Positions 18,358 to 27,656 are shown, counted from the stretch's first letter. The stretch: DNA of 64,000 bases from Ornithinibacillus caprae (GCF_009728145.1 NZ_WOCA01000004.1:217898-281897); one strand, 5' to 3'. Notes: generated by a model not told the origin, from the letters alone. Translations and numbers: made by a program.

Positions 18358-18440
18358 CAGAAAAGAAGTATAAGCTTTTCTTATGCTGCATAAGTGCAAC
18401 TAAGGTTTTTGCCAAAAACACTTGGCAAAAAGCCAAGTAT
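18358..18440 (+). repeat. Dispersed intergenic hairpin repeat, copy B
   Basis: It contains the hairpin AGAAGTATAAGCTTTTCTT, the block 'GCATAAGTGCAACTAAGG' and a tail with the inverted pair CTTGGCAAAA/AGCCAAG. It lies between prkA and yhbH. Confidence 0.7.
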
Positions 18441-18467
18441 TCTAAAAACAAAAATAGGATATGGTAA

Positions 18468-18497
18468 TGCAATAATATACATCTTCATGCATAAGAT
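18468..18497 (+). promoter_or_regulatory. Candidate SigE promoter of yhbH
   Basis: CATAAGAT at 18490-18497 resembles the SigE -10 CATACAAT, with GCAATAA about 14 nt upstream as a poor -35. Confidence 0.35.
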
Positions 18498-18501
18498 AAA
18501 G

Positions 18502-18539
18502 AAATATCATAACAAACCTATTTTGGTTATATGATATTT
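18502..18539 (+). promoter_or_regulatory. Inverted repeat in the yhbH leader
   Basis: Arms AAATATCATA (18502-18511) and TATGATATTT (18530-18539), with AAC/GTT inside, end about 26 nt before the yhbH start. It lies downstream of the putative promoter, so it would be in the mRNA leader as a weak A/U hairpin, or act as an operator. Confidence 0.4.
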
Positions 18540-18565
18540 TAATAAAAGTATAGGAGGGAAAGGTA

Positions 18566-19726
18566 TTGCAGGATCAAAGTAAGAGTTTTGTTGTCTCCAA
18601 GGAAGACTGGTCCCTCCATCGCAAAGGCTTTCAAGATCAACAACGTCATATGGACAAAGTAAAGGAAGCCATTAAAAATAATTTGCCAGACTTAATTAGT
18701 GAAGAAAGCATTATAATGTCTAATGGACGCGATGTAGTGAAAATTCCAATTCGTTCTTTGGATGAGTACAAAATTCGCTATAATCACAACAAGCAAAAGC
18801 ATATAGGCCAAGGTGATGGTGACAGTCAAGTTGGTGATGTAGTTGGTCGTGAACCAGGAAAAAGCAAGACTGGATCTGGTCAAGGGAAGAAGGCTGGAGA
18901 TCAGCCCGGTAAGGACTACTATGAAGCGGAAGTATCATTTGCTGAATTAGAAAAAGCTTTGTTTAAGGAATTAGAACTACCCAATTTAAAACAAAAGGAA
19001 CAAGAAGAAATTATTACCGAAAAAATCGAGTTTAATGATATCCGCAAAAAAGGTCTGATGGGGAATATCGATAAAAAGCGAACGATATTAACAGCATTAA
19101 AACGAAATGCAACGGAAGGGAAAGCTGAAATCACCCCAATTTATAATGACGATCTACGTTTTAAGACGTGGAATGAAGAAATCAAGCCAGAATCTAAAGC
19201 GGTTGTTCTAGCTATGATGGATACTAGCGCATCCATGGGAACGTTTGAAAAGTTTATGGCAAGAAGCTTCTTCTTTTGGATGACGCGGTTCCTACGTACG
19301 AAGTATGAATCAGTAGAAATTGCATTTATCGCACATCATACCGAAGCTAAGGTCGTCTCCGAAGAGCATTTTTTCTCAAAAGGAGAGAGTGGAGGAACGA
19401 TTTGTTCATCAGCTTATGACAAAGCATTAGAATTAATTGATGAGAAGTTCAATCCATCCCGCTATAATATCTATCCATTTCATTTTTCTGATGGAGAGAA
19501 TATCACATCCGATAATCCAAAATGTATCAAACTAGTTAATGAAATTATGGATGTATCGAATATGTTCGGATATGCTGAAGTAAACCTATACAATCGTCCT
19601 TCCACACTAATGCGAGCGTATCAATCTATTGATAATGAGAAGTTCCGTCATTATATTATGAAAGAGAAGAAAGATGTGTACCATGCTATGAAGAAATTTT
19701 TTCAAAAACAAGAAGCATTCGTTTAG
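18566..19726 (+). CDS. yhbH: Sporulation protein YhbH (UPF0229 family)
   Basis: A 386-aa protein close to the Bacillus YhbH length. The C-terminal half has a von Willebrand-A-like domain with the MIDAS start 'MMDTSASMG' and later 'HFSDGENI'. A linker (about 85-115) is rich in Gly, Gln and Lys. YhbH is the homologue of E. coli YeaH, the partner of YeaG/PrkA. The TTG at 18566 is preceded by GGAGG with an 8-nt gap. It follows prkA by 260 nt, has its own putative promoter and ends at a strong terminator. Confidence 0.93.
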   Translation: MQDQSKSFVVSKEDWSLHRKGFQDQQRHMDKVKEAIKNNLPDLISEESIIMSNGRDVVKIPIRSLDEYKIRYNHNKQKHIGQGDGDSQVGDVVGREPGKSKTGSGQGKKAGDQPGKDYYEAEVSFAELEKALFKELELPNLKQKEQEEIITEKIEFNDIRKKGLMGNIDKKRTILTALKRNATEGKAEITPIYNDDLRFKTWNEEIKPESKAVVLAMMDTSASMGTFEKFMARSFFFWMTRFLRTKYESVEIAFIAHHTEAKVVSEEHFFSKGESGGTICSSAYDKALELIDEKFNPSRYNIYPFHFSDGENITSDNPKCIKLVNEIMDVSNMFGYAEVNLYNRPSTLMRAYQSIDNEKFRHYIMKEKKDVYHAMKKFFQKQEAFV

Positions 19727-19736
19727 ATTTTTAGAT

Positions 19737-19764
19737 TAAAAAGCCCCCTGTTTGGGGGTTTTTA
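19737..19764 (+). terminator. Terminator of yhbH
   Basis: AAAAAGCCCCC and GGGGGTTTTT form a G/C stem with T-run directly after yhbH. Confidence 0.85.
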
Positions 19765-19810
19765 TTGTATGAGCGTGCTTTGGTTAGGTGGTGAGTTTTC
19801 GGGTTCTCGG

Positions 19811-19999
19811 TATCAGCAGATATTTTGGTTAATTCAGCAGATACGGACATTAATTCAGCAGATGTAGATCTTAATTCAGCAGATGTAGATTTTAATTCAG
19901 CAGATAGAGGCATTAATTCAGCATTTCGGTCCATTAATTCAGCATATCCACCCACTAATTCAGCATTTCTCCTCACTTATTCAGCGAAGTGCTTATTCC
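19811..19999. repeat. Nine-unit 21-bp tandem repeat (ATTCAGCA core)
   Basis: Units start at 19811 and every 21 nt to 19979. Each begins with ATTCAGCA (first unit TATCAGCA, last ATTCAGCG) and then varies over the next 9-10 nt, ending TTA in most. The period is seven codons: the minus strand reads SAEL-xxx heptads and the plus strand NSAD/NSA heptads, with no stops over most of the array, but neither frame has a ribosome binding site. It lies between the yhbH terminator and the end of the next minus-strand gene. Confidence 0.9.
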
Positions 20000-20017
20000 A
20001 AGTCACCCCCCCCAAAT

Positions 20018-20371
20018 TTAATCCGCTACCTCAATCTTATAAACACCACGATCAGTGCTAATTAAAAACTTTTCTCCATCAAATTCATACAACGAGTCAT
20101 CCTGTAATGGGATTTCGTACATGGAGGCTGGAAGTGGCTCGGTATTACTAGTTGCCTCAGGTGCAATGTTTCCATCACCATTTAGTTGTAACGTGTGCAT
20201 GGGCTCATATTCATCTATTCTACGTGTGTTTCTGGAATAAGAAATATCTTGTAGGTTTAAAACGGTTTGGTCAAGATCATCCATTTCATGTTTGGTTACT
20301 TTTATCGTTTGTCCATTCCATTGTTGTAGTAAGTCATTGAATTCTTCAATCGATAAGAAATTCTGGTCCAT
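20018..20371 (-). CDS. Conserved hypothetical protein, 117 aa
   Basis: A small soluble acidic protein with no membrane segment or signal. The N-terminal half starts 'MDQNFLSIEEFNDLLQQWNG', and the C-terminus is a beta-rich domain ending 'FLISTDRGVYKIEVAD'. I do not recognise its family. AGGAGGG precedes the ATG. It is divergent from htpG, so the two promoters share the 196-nt gap, and CIRCE could in principle affect both. Confidence 0.7.
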   Translation of the reverse strand: MDQNFLSIEEFNDLLQQWNGQTIKVTKHEMDDLDQTVLNLQDISYSRNTRRIDEYEPMHTLQLNGDGNIAPEATSNTEPLPASMYEIPLQDDSLYEFDGEKFLISTDRGVYKIEVAD

Positions 20372-20473
20372 ATTATCCCTCCTACTATTAGACTATCCCT
20401 GTTAAACACATTCATTCAGACGAATAAATGTTGCCTTGTGGTAATTTTTAACTTGAGTTAGTATGTATAACAA

Positions 20474-20501
20474 TTGACAGGAATTGTCCAATTATGATAT
20501 T
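20474..20501 (+). promoter_or_regulatory. Probable SigA promoter of htpG
   Basis: TTGACA at 20474-20479 and GATATT at 20496-20501 are 16 nt apart. The start point would fall at or just before the CIRCE operator. Confidence 0.6.
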
Positions 20502-20512
20502 AAAAATATAGA

Positions 20513-20539
20513 TTAGCACTCGGATGGTTAGAGTGCTAA
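20513..20539 (+). promoter_or_regulatory. CIRCE operator (HrcA binding site) upstream of htpG
   Basis: A perfect match to the CIRCE consensus: TTAGCACTC, nine nucleotides, GAGTGCTAA. It lies 29 nt before the htpG start. HrcA represses genes with this operator until heat stress. In B. subtilis htpG is not a CIRCE gene, so this is a different regulatory wiring. Confidence 0.97.
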
Positions 20540-20567
20540 TTCAACTATGCTAAAGGAGAGGTTATTC

Positions 20568-22448
20568 ATGGGAAAAACGGAATTTAAAGCAGAATCCAAA
20601 CGATTACTGGACTTAATGATTAACTCTATTTATTCTCAGCGTGAAGTCTTTTTGCGGGAGTTAATTTCCAATGCTAGTGACGCAATAGACAAAATATATT
20701 ACAAAGCTTTAACCGATGAAAAGCTTAACTTCAACCAAGATAATTACTACATAAAAGTAGATCCTAATAAGGATAAAAGAACGTTAACTATTACGGACAC
20801 TGGTATTGGTATGACGAAGGAAGAGCTGGAGAATAACCTTGGTACCATTGCAAAAAGTGGGTCGTTATCCTTTAAAAATGAAAATGAAATAAAAGACGGT
20901 CATGATATCATTGGACAGTTTGGTGTTGGTTTTTACGCTGCCTTTATGGTTGCTGACATTGTGACAGTAATTAGTAAGGCATTGGACAGTGACCAAGCCT
21001 ATAAATGGGAATCTCAGGGATCTGATGGTTATACGATTGAGCCAGTTGATAAGGGCGATGTAGGAACCGAAATCATTTTAAAAATTAAAGAAAATACTGA
21101 TGAAGAATCCTATGATGAATTTCTTGAAGAGTTTCGCTTGAAAGAAATCATCAAAAAATATTCCGATTTTATTCGTTATCCAATTAAAATGGACGTTACT
21201 GAAAGAAAGCTAAATGAGGGTAGCGATGACGAATACGAGGATGTTATTGAAGAACAAACCATAAATAGCATGGTGCCAATTTGGCGAAAAAATAAAAATG
21301 AGTTAACCGAGGAAGATTATACAAACTTTTACCAAGAAAAACGATATGGTTTTGATAAGCCATTAAAGCATATTCACGTAAGTGTAGATGGAACCATTCG
21401 GTATAATGCTATCTTATACATTCCAGAAAATAGACCATTTGATTATTACTCACAGGATTATGAAAAAGGTCTAGAGTTATATTCCAATGGTGTGCTGATC
21501 ATGGAAAAATGTGCAGACTTAATTCCAGATCATTTTAGCTTTGTAAAAGGTCTAGTGGACTCAGAAGACTTATCCCTAAACATTTCTAGGGAAATGCTCC
21601 AGCATGATCGACAATTAAAGCTAATCGCAAAAAACATCAGTAAAAAAATAAAAACACAGCTACTAAACCTACAAAGAGATGAACGTGAACAGTATGAAAA
21701 GTTCTATGAAGCATTTGGCAGACAACTAAAATTTGGTGTGTATAATGACTTTGGAGCAAATAAAGATGTTTTAAAAGATCTTCTCATGTTCTACTCATCT
21801 AAAGAGAAAAAACTAGTTACGCTCGAGGAATATGTATCAAGAATGCCTGAGGAGCAAAAATATATTTACTATGCTACTGGAGATTCATATGAAAAAATTG
21901 AAAAGCTTCCGCAAACTGAATTAGTAGCAGATAAAGGCTATGAAATTCTTTACTTTACAGAAGAAATTGATGAATTTGCCATTCGTATGCTTATGAACTA
22001 CAACGATAAGGAATTCAAATCTGTATCAAGTGGAGATTTAGGTATAGACTCAGAAGAAACAAAAGAAACTGAGAATGAAAAAGAAGAGAATAAAGAACTG
22101 TTTGATTTAATGAAAGAAACACTTGCAGGAAAAGTAAAAGAAGTACGCGTATCTAAACGGTTAAAAACACATCCTGTTTGCTTATCTGCTGATGGTGAAA
22201 TTTCCATTGAGATGGAAAAGGTAATTAACGCAATGCCTGACAATCAACAGATTAAAGCGGAAAAGATATTAGAAATTAATACAAATCATGAAATCTTCCA
22301 AGCATTAAAGCAAGCATTTGAACAAGATAAGGAGAAAGTAAAATTATTTACAACCATATTATATAACCAAGCACTTTTAATTGAAGGATTACCAGTAGAG
22401 GATCCGGTTGAGTTTACAAATAATATGTGTAAAGTGATGGTTTCATAA
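20568..22448 (+). CDS. htpG: Hsp90-family chaperone HtpG
   Basis: A 626-aa protein, the same length as B. subtilis HtpG. The GHKL ATPase motifs are clear: '[13 protein letters not shown]', '[11 protein letters not shown]' and '[12 protein letters not shown]'. The middle and C-terminal dimerisation domains follow, with an acidic Glu/Lys-rich stretch near residue 495-515. It folds or holds client proteins in the cytosol with ATP. The ATG at 20568 has AAAGGAGAGG upstream; an ATG seven codons earlier overlaps this site and is rejected. Heat control through CIRCE is expected. Confidence 0.96.
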   Translation: MGKTEFKAESKRLLDLMINSIYSQREVFLRELISNASDAIDKIYYKALTDEKLNFNQDNYYIKVDPNKDKRTLTITDTGIGMTKEELENNLGTIAKSGSLSFKNENEIKDGHDIIGQFGVGFYAAFMVADIVTVISKALDSDQAYKWESQGSDGYTIEPVDKGDVGTEIILKIKENTDEESYDEFLEEFRLKEIIKKYSDFIRYPIKMDVTERKLNEGSDDEYEDVIEEQTINSMVPIWRKNKNELTEEDYTNFYQEKRYGFDKPLKHIHVSVDGTIRYNAILYIPENRPFDYYSQDYEKGLELYSNGVLIMEKCADLIPDHFSFVKGLVDSEDLSLNISREMLQHDRQLKLIAKNISKKIKTQLLNLQRDEREQYEKFYEAFGRQLKFGVYNDFGANKDVLKDLLMFYSSKEKKLVTLEEYVSRMPEEQKYIYYATGDSYEKIEKLPQTELVADKGYEILYFTEEIDEFAIRMLMNYNDKEFKSVSSGDLGIDSEETKETENEKEENKELFDLMKETLAGKVKEVRVSKRLKTHPVCLSADGEISIEMEKVINAMPDNQQIKAEKILEINTNHEIFQALKQAFEQDKEKVKLFTTILYNQALLIEGLPVEDPVEFTNNMCKVMVS

Positions 22449-22450
22449 TA

Positions 22451-22480
22451 AAAAAACAGGCCCAATTTGGCCTGTTTTTT
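22451..22480. terminator. Bidirectional terminator between htpG and znuA
   Basis: AAAAAACAGGCC and GGCCTGTTTTTT form a perfect 12-bp stem with a 6-nt loop. It touches the stop codon of znuA. Confidence 0.92.
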
Positions 22481-23588
22481 ATCGTAACACTTGATTTAAT
22501 ACTTCTAAATTCCTGTTCATTAAACTAAAATAATCTTCTCCATTAGCAATATCTTCATCAGTTAATACAGATAAATTGTGTAAATACATTGCTTCTGCAT
22601 TAATTTCTTCACGAATTACCTCAGCAACCTTAGGTGTAATATTCTGTTCAAAGATAATATAGTTAATATCTTTTTCTGTTGCTAGATTAATAAGTTCAAC
22701 TAGGTCTTTTTGAGATGGTTCATCACTCGAGGATAGACCTGCGATTGGGATTTGGTGAATTCCATAAGTCTCCTCCCAATACCCATATGCAGCATGGGAT
22801 ACGACCATCTCTGGGTTTTCTTTTTCCTCTACTAATTCATGAAAAGCATGATCTAAATTCTCCAGCTCTGTTTTCAAAGCTTCATAGTTTTGCTCGAAAT
22901 CTTCGGTTGCTTCTGGATGTAACTCAACCAAAGCATTTTTAATATTCTCAGCTAGTTTAATAGAACGATAAGGGTCTAACCAAACATGAGGGTCAAGATC
23001 ACCATGATCATGTCCGTGATCGTCATGTTCAACTTCATCATCATGGTCATGGTCTTCCTCATGAGATTCCTCTTCATGTTCATCATGCTCATGATTCTCG
23101 TGCTCGTGATCCTCGTGTTCATGATCTTCGTGCTCATCCTCATGTTCGTGACCTTCATGCCCGTGATCATGTTCATGCAAATGCTCGATAGTTTCTATAT
23201 CTTGAGTTGCTTCTATAAGTACCACATCTTCATTTTCAAGAGCCGATGAAATTTTTTCTGCATAAGGTTCCATCCCTAAACCGTTAAAAATAAATGCATC
23301 TGCTCTTGCTATTTCAACCATTTCTTTGGAGGTTGGTTCATACGTATGGCTATCAGAGCCTGGAGGAATAATGCTTTCAACCTCGACGATATCCCCTCCG
23401 ATTTTTTTAGCAAAATCTGCTAAAGGATACAAAGTTGTATAGATTGTTAATTTGTTTTCCACTAATTCTGTGTCATTATTATTTTCTCCATCAGAATTAG
23501 AAGTTTGTTTAACTTCAGTGTTACAGCCTATCAAACCGATTGTTAGAAATAATACCCCAAGTATTAATCCGATGTATTTTTTATTCAT
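22479..23588 (-). CDS. znuA: Zinc ABC transporter substrate-binding lipoprotein (ZnuA/AdcA type)
   Basis: A 369-aa cluster A-I binding lipoprotein. The signal peptide ends in the lipobox 'LIGC' (Cys22). Zinc ligands are visible: His81 in 'SDSHTYEP', His201 in 'DPHVWLDP' and a later His in 'VSHAAYGY'. The loop 136-201 is exceptionally rich in His, Glu and Asp, typical of zinc scavengers. AGGAGATG precedes the ATG. The ATPase and permease genes (znuC, znuB) are not beside it, so it must use a transporter encoded elsewhere. Regulation by Zur is supported by the boxes at 23625-23662. Confidence 0.92.
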   Translation of the reverse strand: MNKKYIGLILGVLFLTIGLIGCNTEVKQTSNSDGENNNDTELVENKLTIYTTLYPLADFAKKIGGDIVEVESIIPPGSDSHTYEPTSKEMVEIARADAFIFNGLGMEPYAEKISSALENEDVVLIEATQDIETIEHLHEHDHGHEGHEHEDEHEDHEHEDHEHENHEHDEHEEESHEEDHDHDDEVEHDDHGHDHGDLDPHVWLDPYRSIKLAENIKNALVELHPEATEDFEQNYEALKTELENLDHAFHELVEEKENPEMVVSHAAYGYWEETYGIHQIPIAGLSSSDEPSQKDLVELINLATEKDINYIIFEQNITPKVAEVIREEINAEAMYLHNLSVLTDEDIANGEDYFSLMNRNLEVLNQVLR

Positions 23589-23624
23589 TGTTCATCTCCT
23601 CTTCATTTGCTATTCAAAATTATA

Positions 23625-23662
23625 TCGGAATCATTACGGTTTGTAAATAGTAATGATTCCGA
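23625..23662 (-). promoter_or_regulatory. Paired Zur-box-like inverted repeats upstream of znuA
   Basis: TCGGAATCATTAC (23625-23637) and GTAATGATTCCGA (23650-23662) form a perfect 13-bp inverted repeat. Each arm with its flank also looks like a Zur/Fur 7-1-7 box (TCGGAAT-C-ATTACGG against TCGTAAT-N-ATTACGA). Two dimers could bind about 35 nt before znuA. Confidence 0.8.
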
Positions 23663-23883
23663 TTTGTTTTTTGTAAATATATATGCGAGCAAACTACTAT
23701 TATCCATACTATTTTTGGTGTTCCTATATTTTAATGTAAATTTTGCTCCCAGATTTGCTTTGTGAAATAATAAAAAACGTAGATATTTCTAAGGCAAATA
23801 AACAAAGATCTATTTGAAAATTGATGGATTCCTCCTAATTTAGTTAACAACTCGGTTCCATCTTTATAGTTGGAGGTATTTTG

Positions 23884-25023
23884 GTGGATAGCTTAATAAA
23901 TATATTTAAAAAAATTACTTACAAAAAGCTTTTATATTACATCTTTATGATAATTTGTTTTGTCGGATCCCTTATCTTTGTGAACAATAATTATTCTTTC
24001 TATGAGCGTACTATAGCTCAAGTAATCACAACAAACCTTGAAGAGGAAGTTGAAATAAGTGACCGACATAATAATGAAGATCGTCTATTTACACAGCATA
24101 TTATTGCTGAAGTAAAAAATGGTCCAAAGAAAGGCGATCAGATCCACTTAACAAACGAGTATTCCTTATCTGGTGCTTATGATCAGGAATATCATGTTGG
24201 AAATGAATTTTTTGTATTAATTGACAAGGACTCCGAAAAAAAAGCAAAATTAACTGGGTCCATTACTGATGTAAAGCGAGATAAAGTTCTTGTACTTGTC
24301 ACCTGGATTTTTATTTTTACGCTATTATTAGTTGGAAAAAGACAAGGAATGTTAGCAATTATTAGCTTGGTAATTAATGCTGTCTTGTTATCATTTGCAT
24401 TAGATATTTATGTGAATACTTTTAACGTAAATTTGTTATTGATTTGTGGGATCAGTATAATATTGTTTACAATGATCTCATTATTACTGGTGAATGGTTT
24501 TAATGAAAAATCATATGCAGCAATCGTTGCAACCCTGTTGGGAACTTTTCTCTCTTTAATAATAACTTACCTTGTCTTCGTATTAACTTCCGAAAGAGGT
24601 CTTCGTTATGAGGAAATGCAATTTCTAACACGTCCACCTCAATTGGTATTTATGGCAGGATTATTAATAGGTTCATTAGGGGCAGTAATGGATGTAGCTA
24701 TTACGATGTCTTCCTCTATTTTTAGTTTATATGAGAAGAATCACAATATTTCAGTAAAAGCACTTAAAGCTTCGGGGATGGAGATTGGAAAGGATATTAT
24801 GGGGACAATGACTAATATTTTATTTTTTGCTTACATTAGTGGATCTATCCCTATGATGATTATCTATTTGAAGAACGCATCTACACTGTCATTTACCTTT
24901 TCTATGAACCTTTCATTAGAATTAGCACGTGCCCTTGCTGGTGGTATTGGAATCGTGTTAACTATCCCGATAGGTGTATATATATCTATATATTTTGTTA
25001 ACCGAAAGAGGACTAGATCATGA
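23884..25023 (+). CDS. YibE/F-family membrane protein (first of pair)
   Basis: A 379-aa protein with one N-terminal helix, an extracytoplasmic beta-rich domain of about 110 residues ('IAQVITTNLEEEVEISD...') and six to seven C-terminal helices. The motif 'GSLGAVMDVAITMSSSI' and 'GMEIGKDIMGTMTNIL' define YibE/F. The GTG at 23884 fits GGAGG (7-nt gap) better than the TTG directly before it. The family is uncharacterised. The next gene is its partner and overlaps by 4 nt. It is divergent from zinc-regulated znuA. Confidence 0.85.
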   Translation: MDSLINIFKKITYKKLLYYIFMIICFVGSLIFVNNNYSFYERTIAQVITTNLEEEVEISDRHNNEDRLFTQHIIAEVKNGPKKGDQIHLTNEYSLSGAYDQEYHVGNEFFVLIDKDSEKKAKLTGSITDVKRDKVLVLVTWIFIFTLLLVGKRQGMLAIISLVINAVLLSFALDIYVNTFNVNLLLICGISIILFTMISLLLVNGFNEKSYAAIVATLLGTFLSLIITYLVFVLTSERGLRYEEMQFLTRPPQLVFMAGLLIGSLGAVMDVAITMSSSIFSLYEKNHNISVKALKASGMEIGKDIMGTMTNILFFAYISGSIPMMIIYLKNASTLSFTFSMNLSLELARALAGGIGIVLTIPIGVYISIYFVNRKRTRS

Positions 25024-25793
25024 ATGTATTAGTAACTTTATCAATCATATTATTCTTATTAATGATCATGATAGGTGGGAAGAAAGGTGCACGGTCTTTT
25101 ATAGCTTTATTTCTAAATTTTAGTGTGCTGGTCCTTACCATATTTTTTATGTTGGATCCTAATGCAGATCCAGTAGTAATCACCTTGATCGCATGTGCTG
25201 CGATTAGTTGTATCAGTCTGTTTTATATTAATGAAGTAAACATTAAAACTACCACCGCATTTATCTCATCTATTATTACAGTGATAATTTTACTGCTGTT
25301 TATAGTAATTGTGACTAAAAAGGCTATGATCCAGGGATTTAGTGAAGAAGAATCAGAGGAATTAAGTATTTATTCTCTTTATATTGGAGTAGATCTTGTA
25401 AAAATTGGAACGTCCGTAATTATTATGAGTACGATAGGTGCTATAACGGATATTGCCATTTCTATTACATCACCCATGCGAGAAATTTTTCATCATAACC
25501 CAACCATAAGTAGAAAATCACTATTTATGTCTGGTCTAAGTATCGGGAAGGATATATTAGGGACAAGTGCTAATACGTTGTTTTTTGCATTCTTTGGAGG
25601 GTATATGGGGTTGCTTATTTGGTTTAAAGATTTATCGTATTCTACAGGGGCAATCGTAAATTCCAAAGTATTTAGCGCTGAAATGATAACGATACTTTGC
25701 GCTGGAATTGGCGTAGCTCTAACAATTCCTATTAGTTCCGGAATTACGGCATATTTATTAGTGAAAGGAAGAGAAAAAAGTAAAGAAACTTAA
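25020..25793 (+). CDS. YibE/F-family membrane protein (second of pair)
   Basis: A 257-aa protein of about seven helices without the extracytoplasmic domain of its neighbour. It repeats the family motifs 'STIGAITDIAISITSPM' and 'GLSIGKDILGTSANTLFFAF'. The start ATG overlaps the upstream stop (ATGA), so the two are translated together and probably form a hetero-oligomer. In lactobacilli and related bacteria such pairs occur in the same order. Transport activity is assumed from topology only. Confidence 0.85.
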   Translation: MNVLVTLSIILFLLMIMIGGKKGARSFIALFLNFSVLVLTIFFMLDPNADPVVITLIACAAISCISLFYINEVNIKTTTAFISSIITVIILLLFIVIVTKKAMIQGFSEEESEELSIYSLYIGVDLVKIGTSVIIMSTIGAITDIAISITSPMREIFHHNPTISRKSLFMSGLSIGKDILGTSANTLFFAFFGGYMGLLIWFKDLSYSTGAIVNSKVFSAEMITILCAGIGVALTIPISSGITAYLLVKGREKSKET

Positions 25794-25852
25794 CCATCCG
25801 TATAGTTATAAAAATATATGTACAAGTATTGTTCCTTTCCATGCTTTTTCCT

Positions 25853-25882
25853 GTTCATCATTTCTTTTTCACATCATAAAAT
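25853..25882 (+). promoter_or_regulatory. Candidate SigE promoter of spoVR
   Basis: CATAAAAT (25875-25882) is one mismatch from the SigE -10 CATACAAT, with TTCATCAT 14-15 nt upstream. B. subtilis spoVR is SigE-controlled. Confidence 0.45.
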
Positions 25883-25909
25883 ATAAAAAGCAATCATGGA
25901 GGGATCAAC

Positions 25910-27316
25910 TTGACGGAATCAAAGGAGCTAACTAAAGCGATTGATGAAATTACAGAAATAGCATCCGGATTTGGTTTAGATTTTTACCCAATGCGCTATG
26001 AAATCTGTCCTGCTGATATTATTTATACATTTGGGGCGTACGGAATGCCAACTCGATTTTCACACTGGAGCTTTGGAAAACAATTTCACAAAATGAAACT
26101 CCAATATGACCTTGGTTTAAGTCAAATTTATGAGTTAGTAATTAATTCTGATCCTTGTTACGCCTTTTTATTAGATTCCAATACGCTAATTCAAAATAAA
26201 TTGATTATTGCTCATGTATTGGCACACTGTGACTTTTTCAAAAATAATGTACGATTTTCTAATACGAGACGCGATATGGTTGAAAGTATGACAGCTACGG
26301 CTGAACGTATTGCCAATTATGAAATGATCCATGGAAAAGATGAAGTGGAAAGCTTTCTGGATGCGGTACTATCAATTCAAGAGCATATTGATCCATCCAT
26401 AGTAAGGCCGAAGCTTCCATCTTATGAGATAGAAGAAAAGGAAGAAAAAAAGATGAAACAACAAACACCTTACGATGATTTATGGGACTTGGATCATGTG
26501 AAATCAGATATTGAACCAGCGGCAAAGGTACGTAAAAAGTTCCCACCCAAGCCAGAAAAAGATTTATTACTCTTTATTCAAGAATACAGTCGCGAACTTG
26601 AGGATTGGCAGCGAAATATTCTAACCATGATGAGAGAGGAAATGTTATATTTTTGGCCACAGTTAGAGACAAAGATCATGAACGAAGGCTGGGCTTCCTA
26701 CTGGCATCAACGCATCTTGCGAGAAATGGATCTAACCTCAGAAGAAACAATCGAGTTTGCCAAACTAAATGCAAGTGTTGTTGCGCCATCTAAACAGCAA
26801 ATTAATCCATATTATCTCGGTTTGAAAATCTTTGAAGATATTGAAGAGCGCTATAATAATCCAACCGATGAAATGAAGGAACGTGGAGTAGAATCTGATT
26901 CTGGTAGGGAAAAGATTTTTGAAGTTCGTGAAATCGAGTCGGATATTTCCTTTATCCGAAACTACCTTACCAAAGACCTTGTACAGCAAGAAGATATGTA
27001 TTTGTTTGAAAAACAAGGGGAGTATTATCGTATAACAGATAAGGATTATGAAAATGTCAGGGACCAGCTTGTATCCATGCGGGTAAATGGTGGGTTTCCT
27101 TATATCACGGTAGAGAATGGTGATTATATGCGGAATGGAGAATTGTATTTAGTGCATAGTTATGAAGGGACAGAGCTTGATATAAAATACTTGGAGAATG
27201 TATTGCCGTATATTTATCAACTATGGGGACGGAAAGTGTATATGGAAACGGTTGTGGATGATAAGGAAGTGGTTTATTCGTTTAATGGGGATAAGGTTTA
27301 CCGGCGGTTGATGTGA
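25910..27316 (+). CDS. spoVR: Stage V sporulation protein SpoVR
   Basis: A 468-aa protein, the same length as in B. subtilis. Typical blocks are '[21 protein letters not shown]', '[14 protein letters not shown]' and '[13 protein letters not shown]'. It is needed for spore cortex formation in Bacillus, and its E. coli homologue YcgB belongs to the same stationary-phase set as YeaG/YeaH. The TTG start has GGAGG 7 nt upstream. It lies 9 kb from prkA on the same strand and ends in a clear terminator. Confidence 0.95.
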   Translation: MTESKELTKAIDEITEIASGFGLDFYPMRYEICPADIIYTFGAYGMPTRFSHWSFGKQFHKMKLQYDLGLSQIYELVINSDPCYAFLLDSNTLIQNKLIIAHVLAHCDFFKNNVRFSNTRRDMVESMTATAERIANYEMIHGKDEVESFLDAVLSIQEHIDPSIVRPKLPSYEIEEKEEKKMKQQTPYDDLWDLDHVKSDIEPAAKVRKKFPPKPEKDLLLFIQEYSRELEDWQRNILTMMREEMLYFWPQLETKIMNEGWASYWHQRILREMDLTSEETIEFAKLNASVVAPSKQQINPYYLGLKIFEDIEERYNNPTDEMKERGVESDSGREKIFEVREIESDISFIRNYLTKDLVQQEDMYLFEKQGEYYRITDKDYENVRDQLVSMRVNGGFPYITVENGDYMRNGELYLVHSYEGTELDIKYLENVLPYIYQLWGRKVYMETVVDDKEVVYSFNGDKVYRRLM

Positions 27317-27333
27317 AGGACTATTGTGGAATG

Positions 27334-27365
27334 AGAGCTTGATATATTTATCGAGCTCTTTTTTA
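27334..27365 (+). terminator. Terminator of spoVR
   Basis: AGAGCT-GATA pairs with TATC-AGCTCT, followed by TTTTTT. Confidence 0.85.
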
Positions 27366-27595
27366 TCGTAACTATTCCTAATAAATTTCTAAATCTTTTT
27401 TAACTGATGGATGACAACAGCTCCCGATACCCATGCTTCTTAAAGGAAAATTAGAAAAAAACACGACAAAGAATCACTTATATATTTACAAAATTCTTGT
27501 CGGAATCTTGTTTAGGGGAATTATCCCACTCATTTAGCGGTTAGAGTTTTGATCATATTGTTCAGCCCATTTACAAAAACTTAACAAATAGTAAA
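27366..27595. other. Intergenic stretch before the ars operon
   Basis: No gene is seen. A 15-nt stretch at 27496-27510 (CTTGTCGGAATCTTG) is identical to 16340-16354 upstream of prkA. Confidence 0.5.
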
Positions 27596-27629
27596 TTGAA
27601 TATATAAGCAAATCATTATATAATGATTT
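27596..27629 (+). promoter_or_regulatory. ars promoter with embedded ArsR palindrome
   Basis: TTGAAT (27596-27601) and TATAAT (27619-27624) are 17 nt apart. The -10 lies inside a perfect 20-bp palindrome at 27610-27629 (AAATCATTAT and its mirror). A repressor bound there would block RNA polymerase, as expected for ArsR. Confidence 0.85.
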
Positions 27630-27656
27630 ACAAATTGATAAAGGTGGTGTTAGGAT

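Noticed and set aside
19811..19999. CRISPR array
   Set aside because: The units are 21 bp with an 8-nt constant part and no 25-40 nt spacers, and there are no cas genes.
19731..20061. Short ORFs over the 21-bp repeat (SAEL or NSAD heptads)
   Set aside because: No ribosome binding site on either strand and the openness follows from the 21-bp period; kept as a repeat, not a gene.
22986..23249. Met/Ile/Val-rich ORFs on both strands
   Set aside because: They are shadows of the His-codon repeats in znuA.
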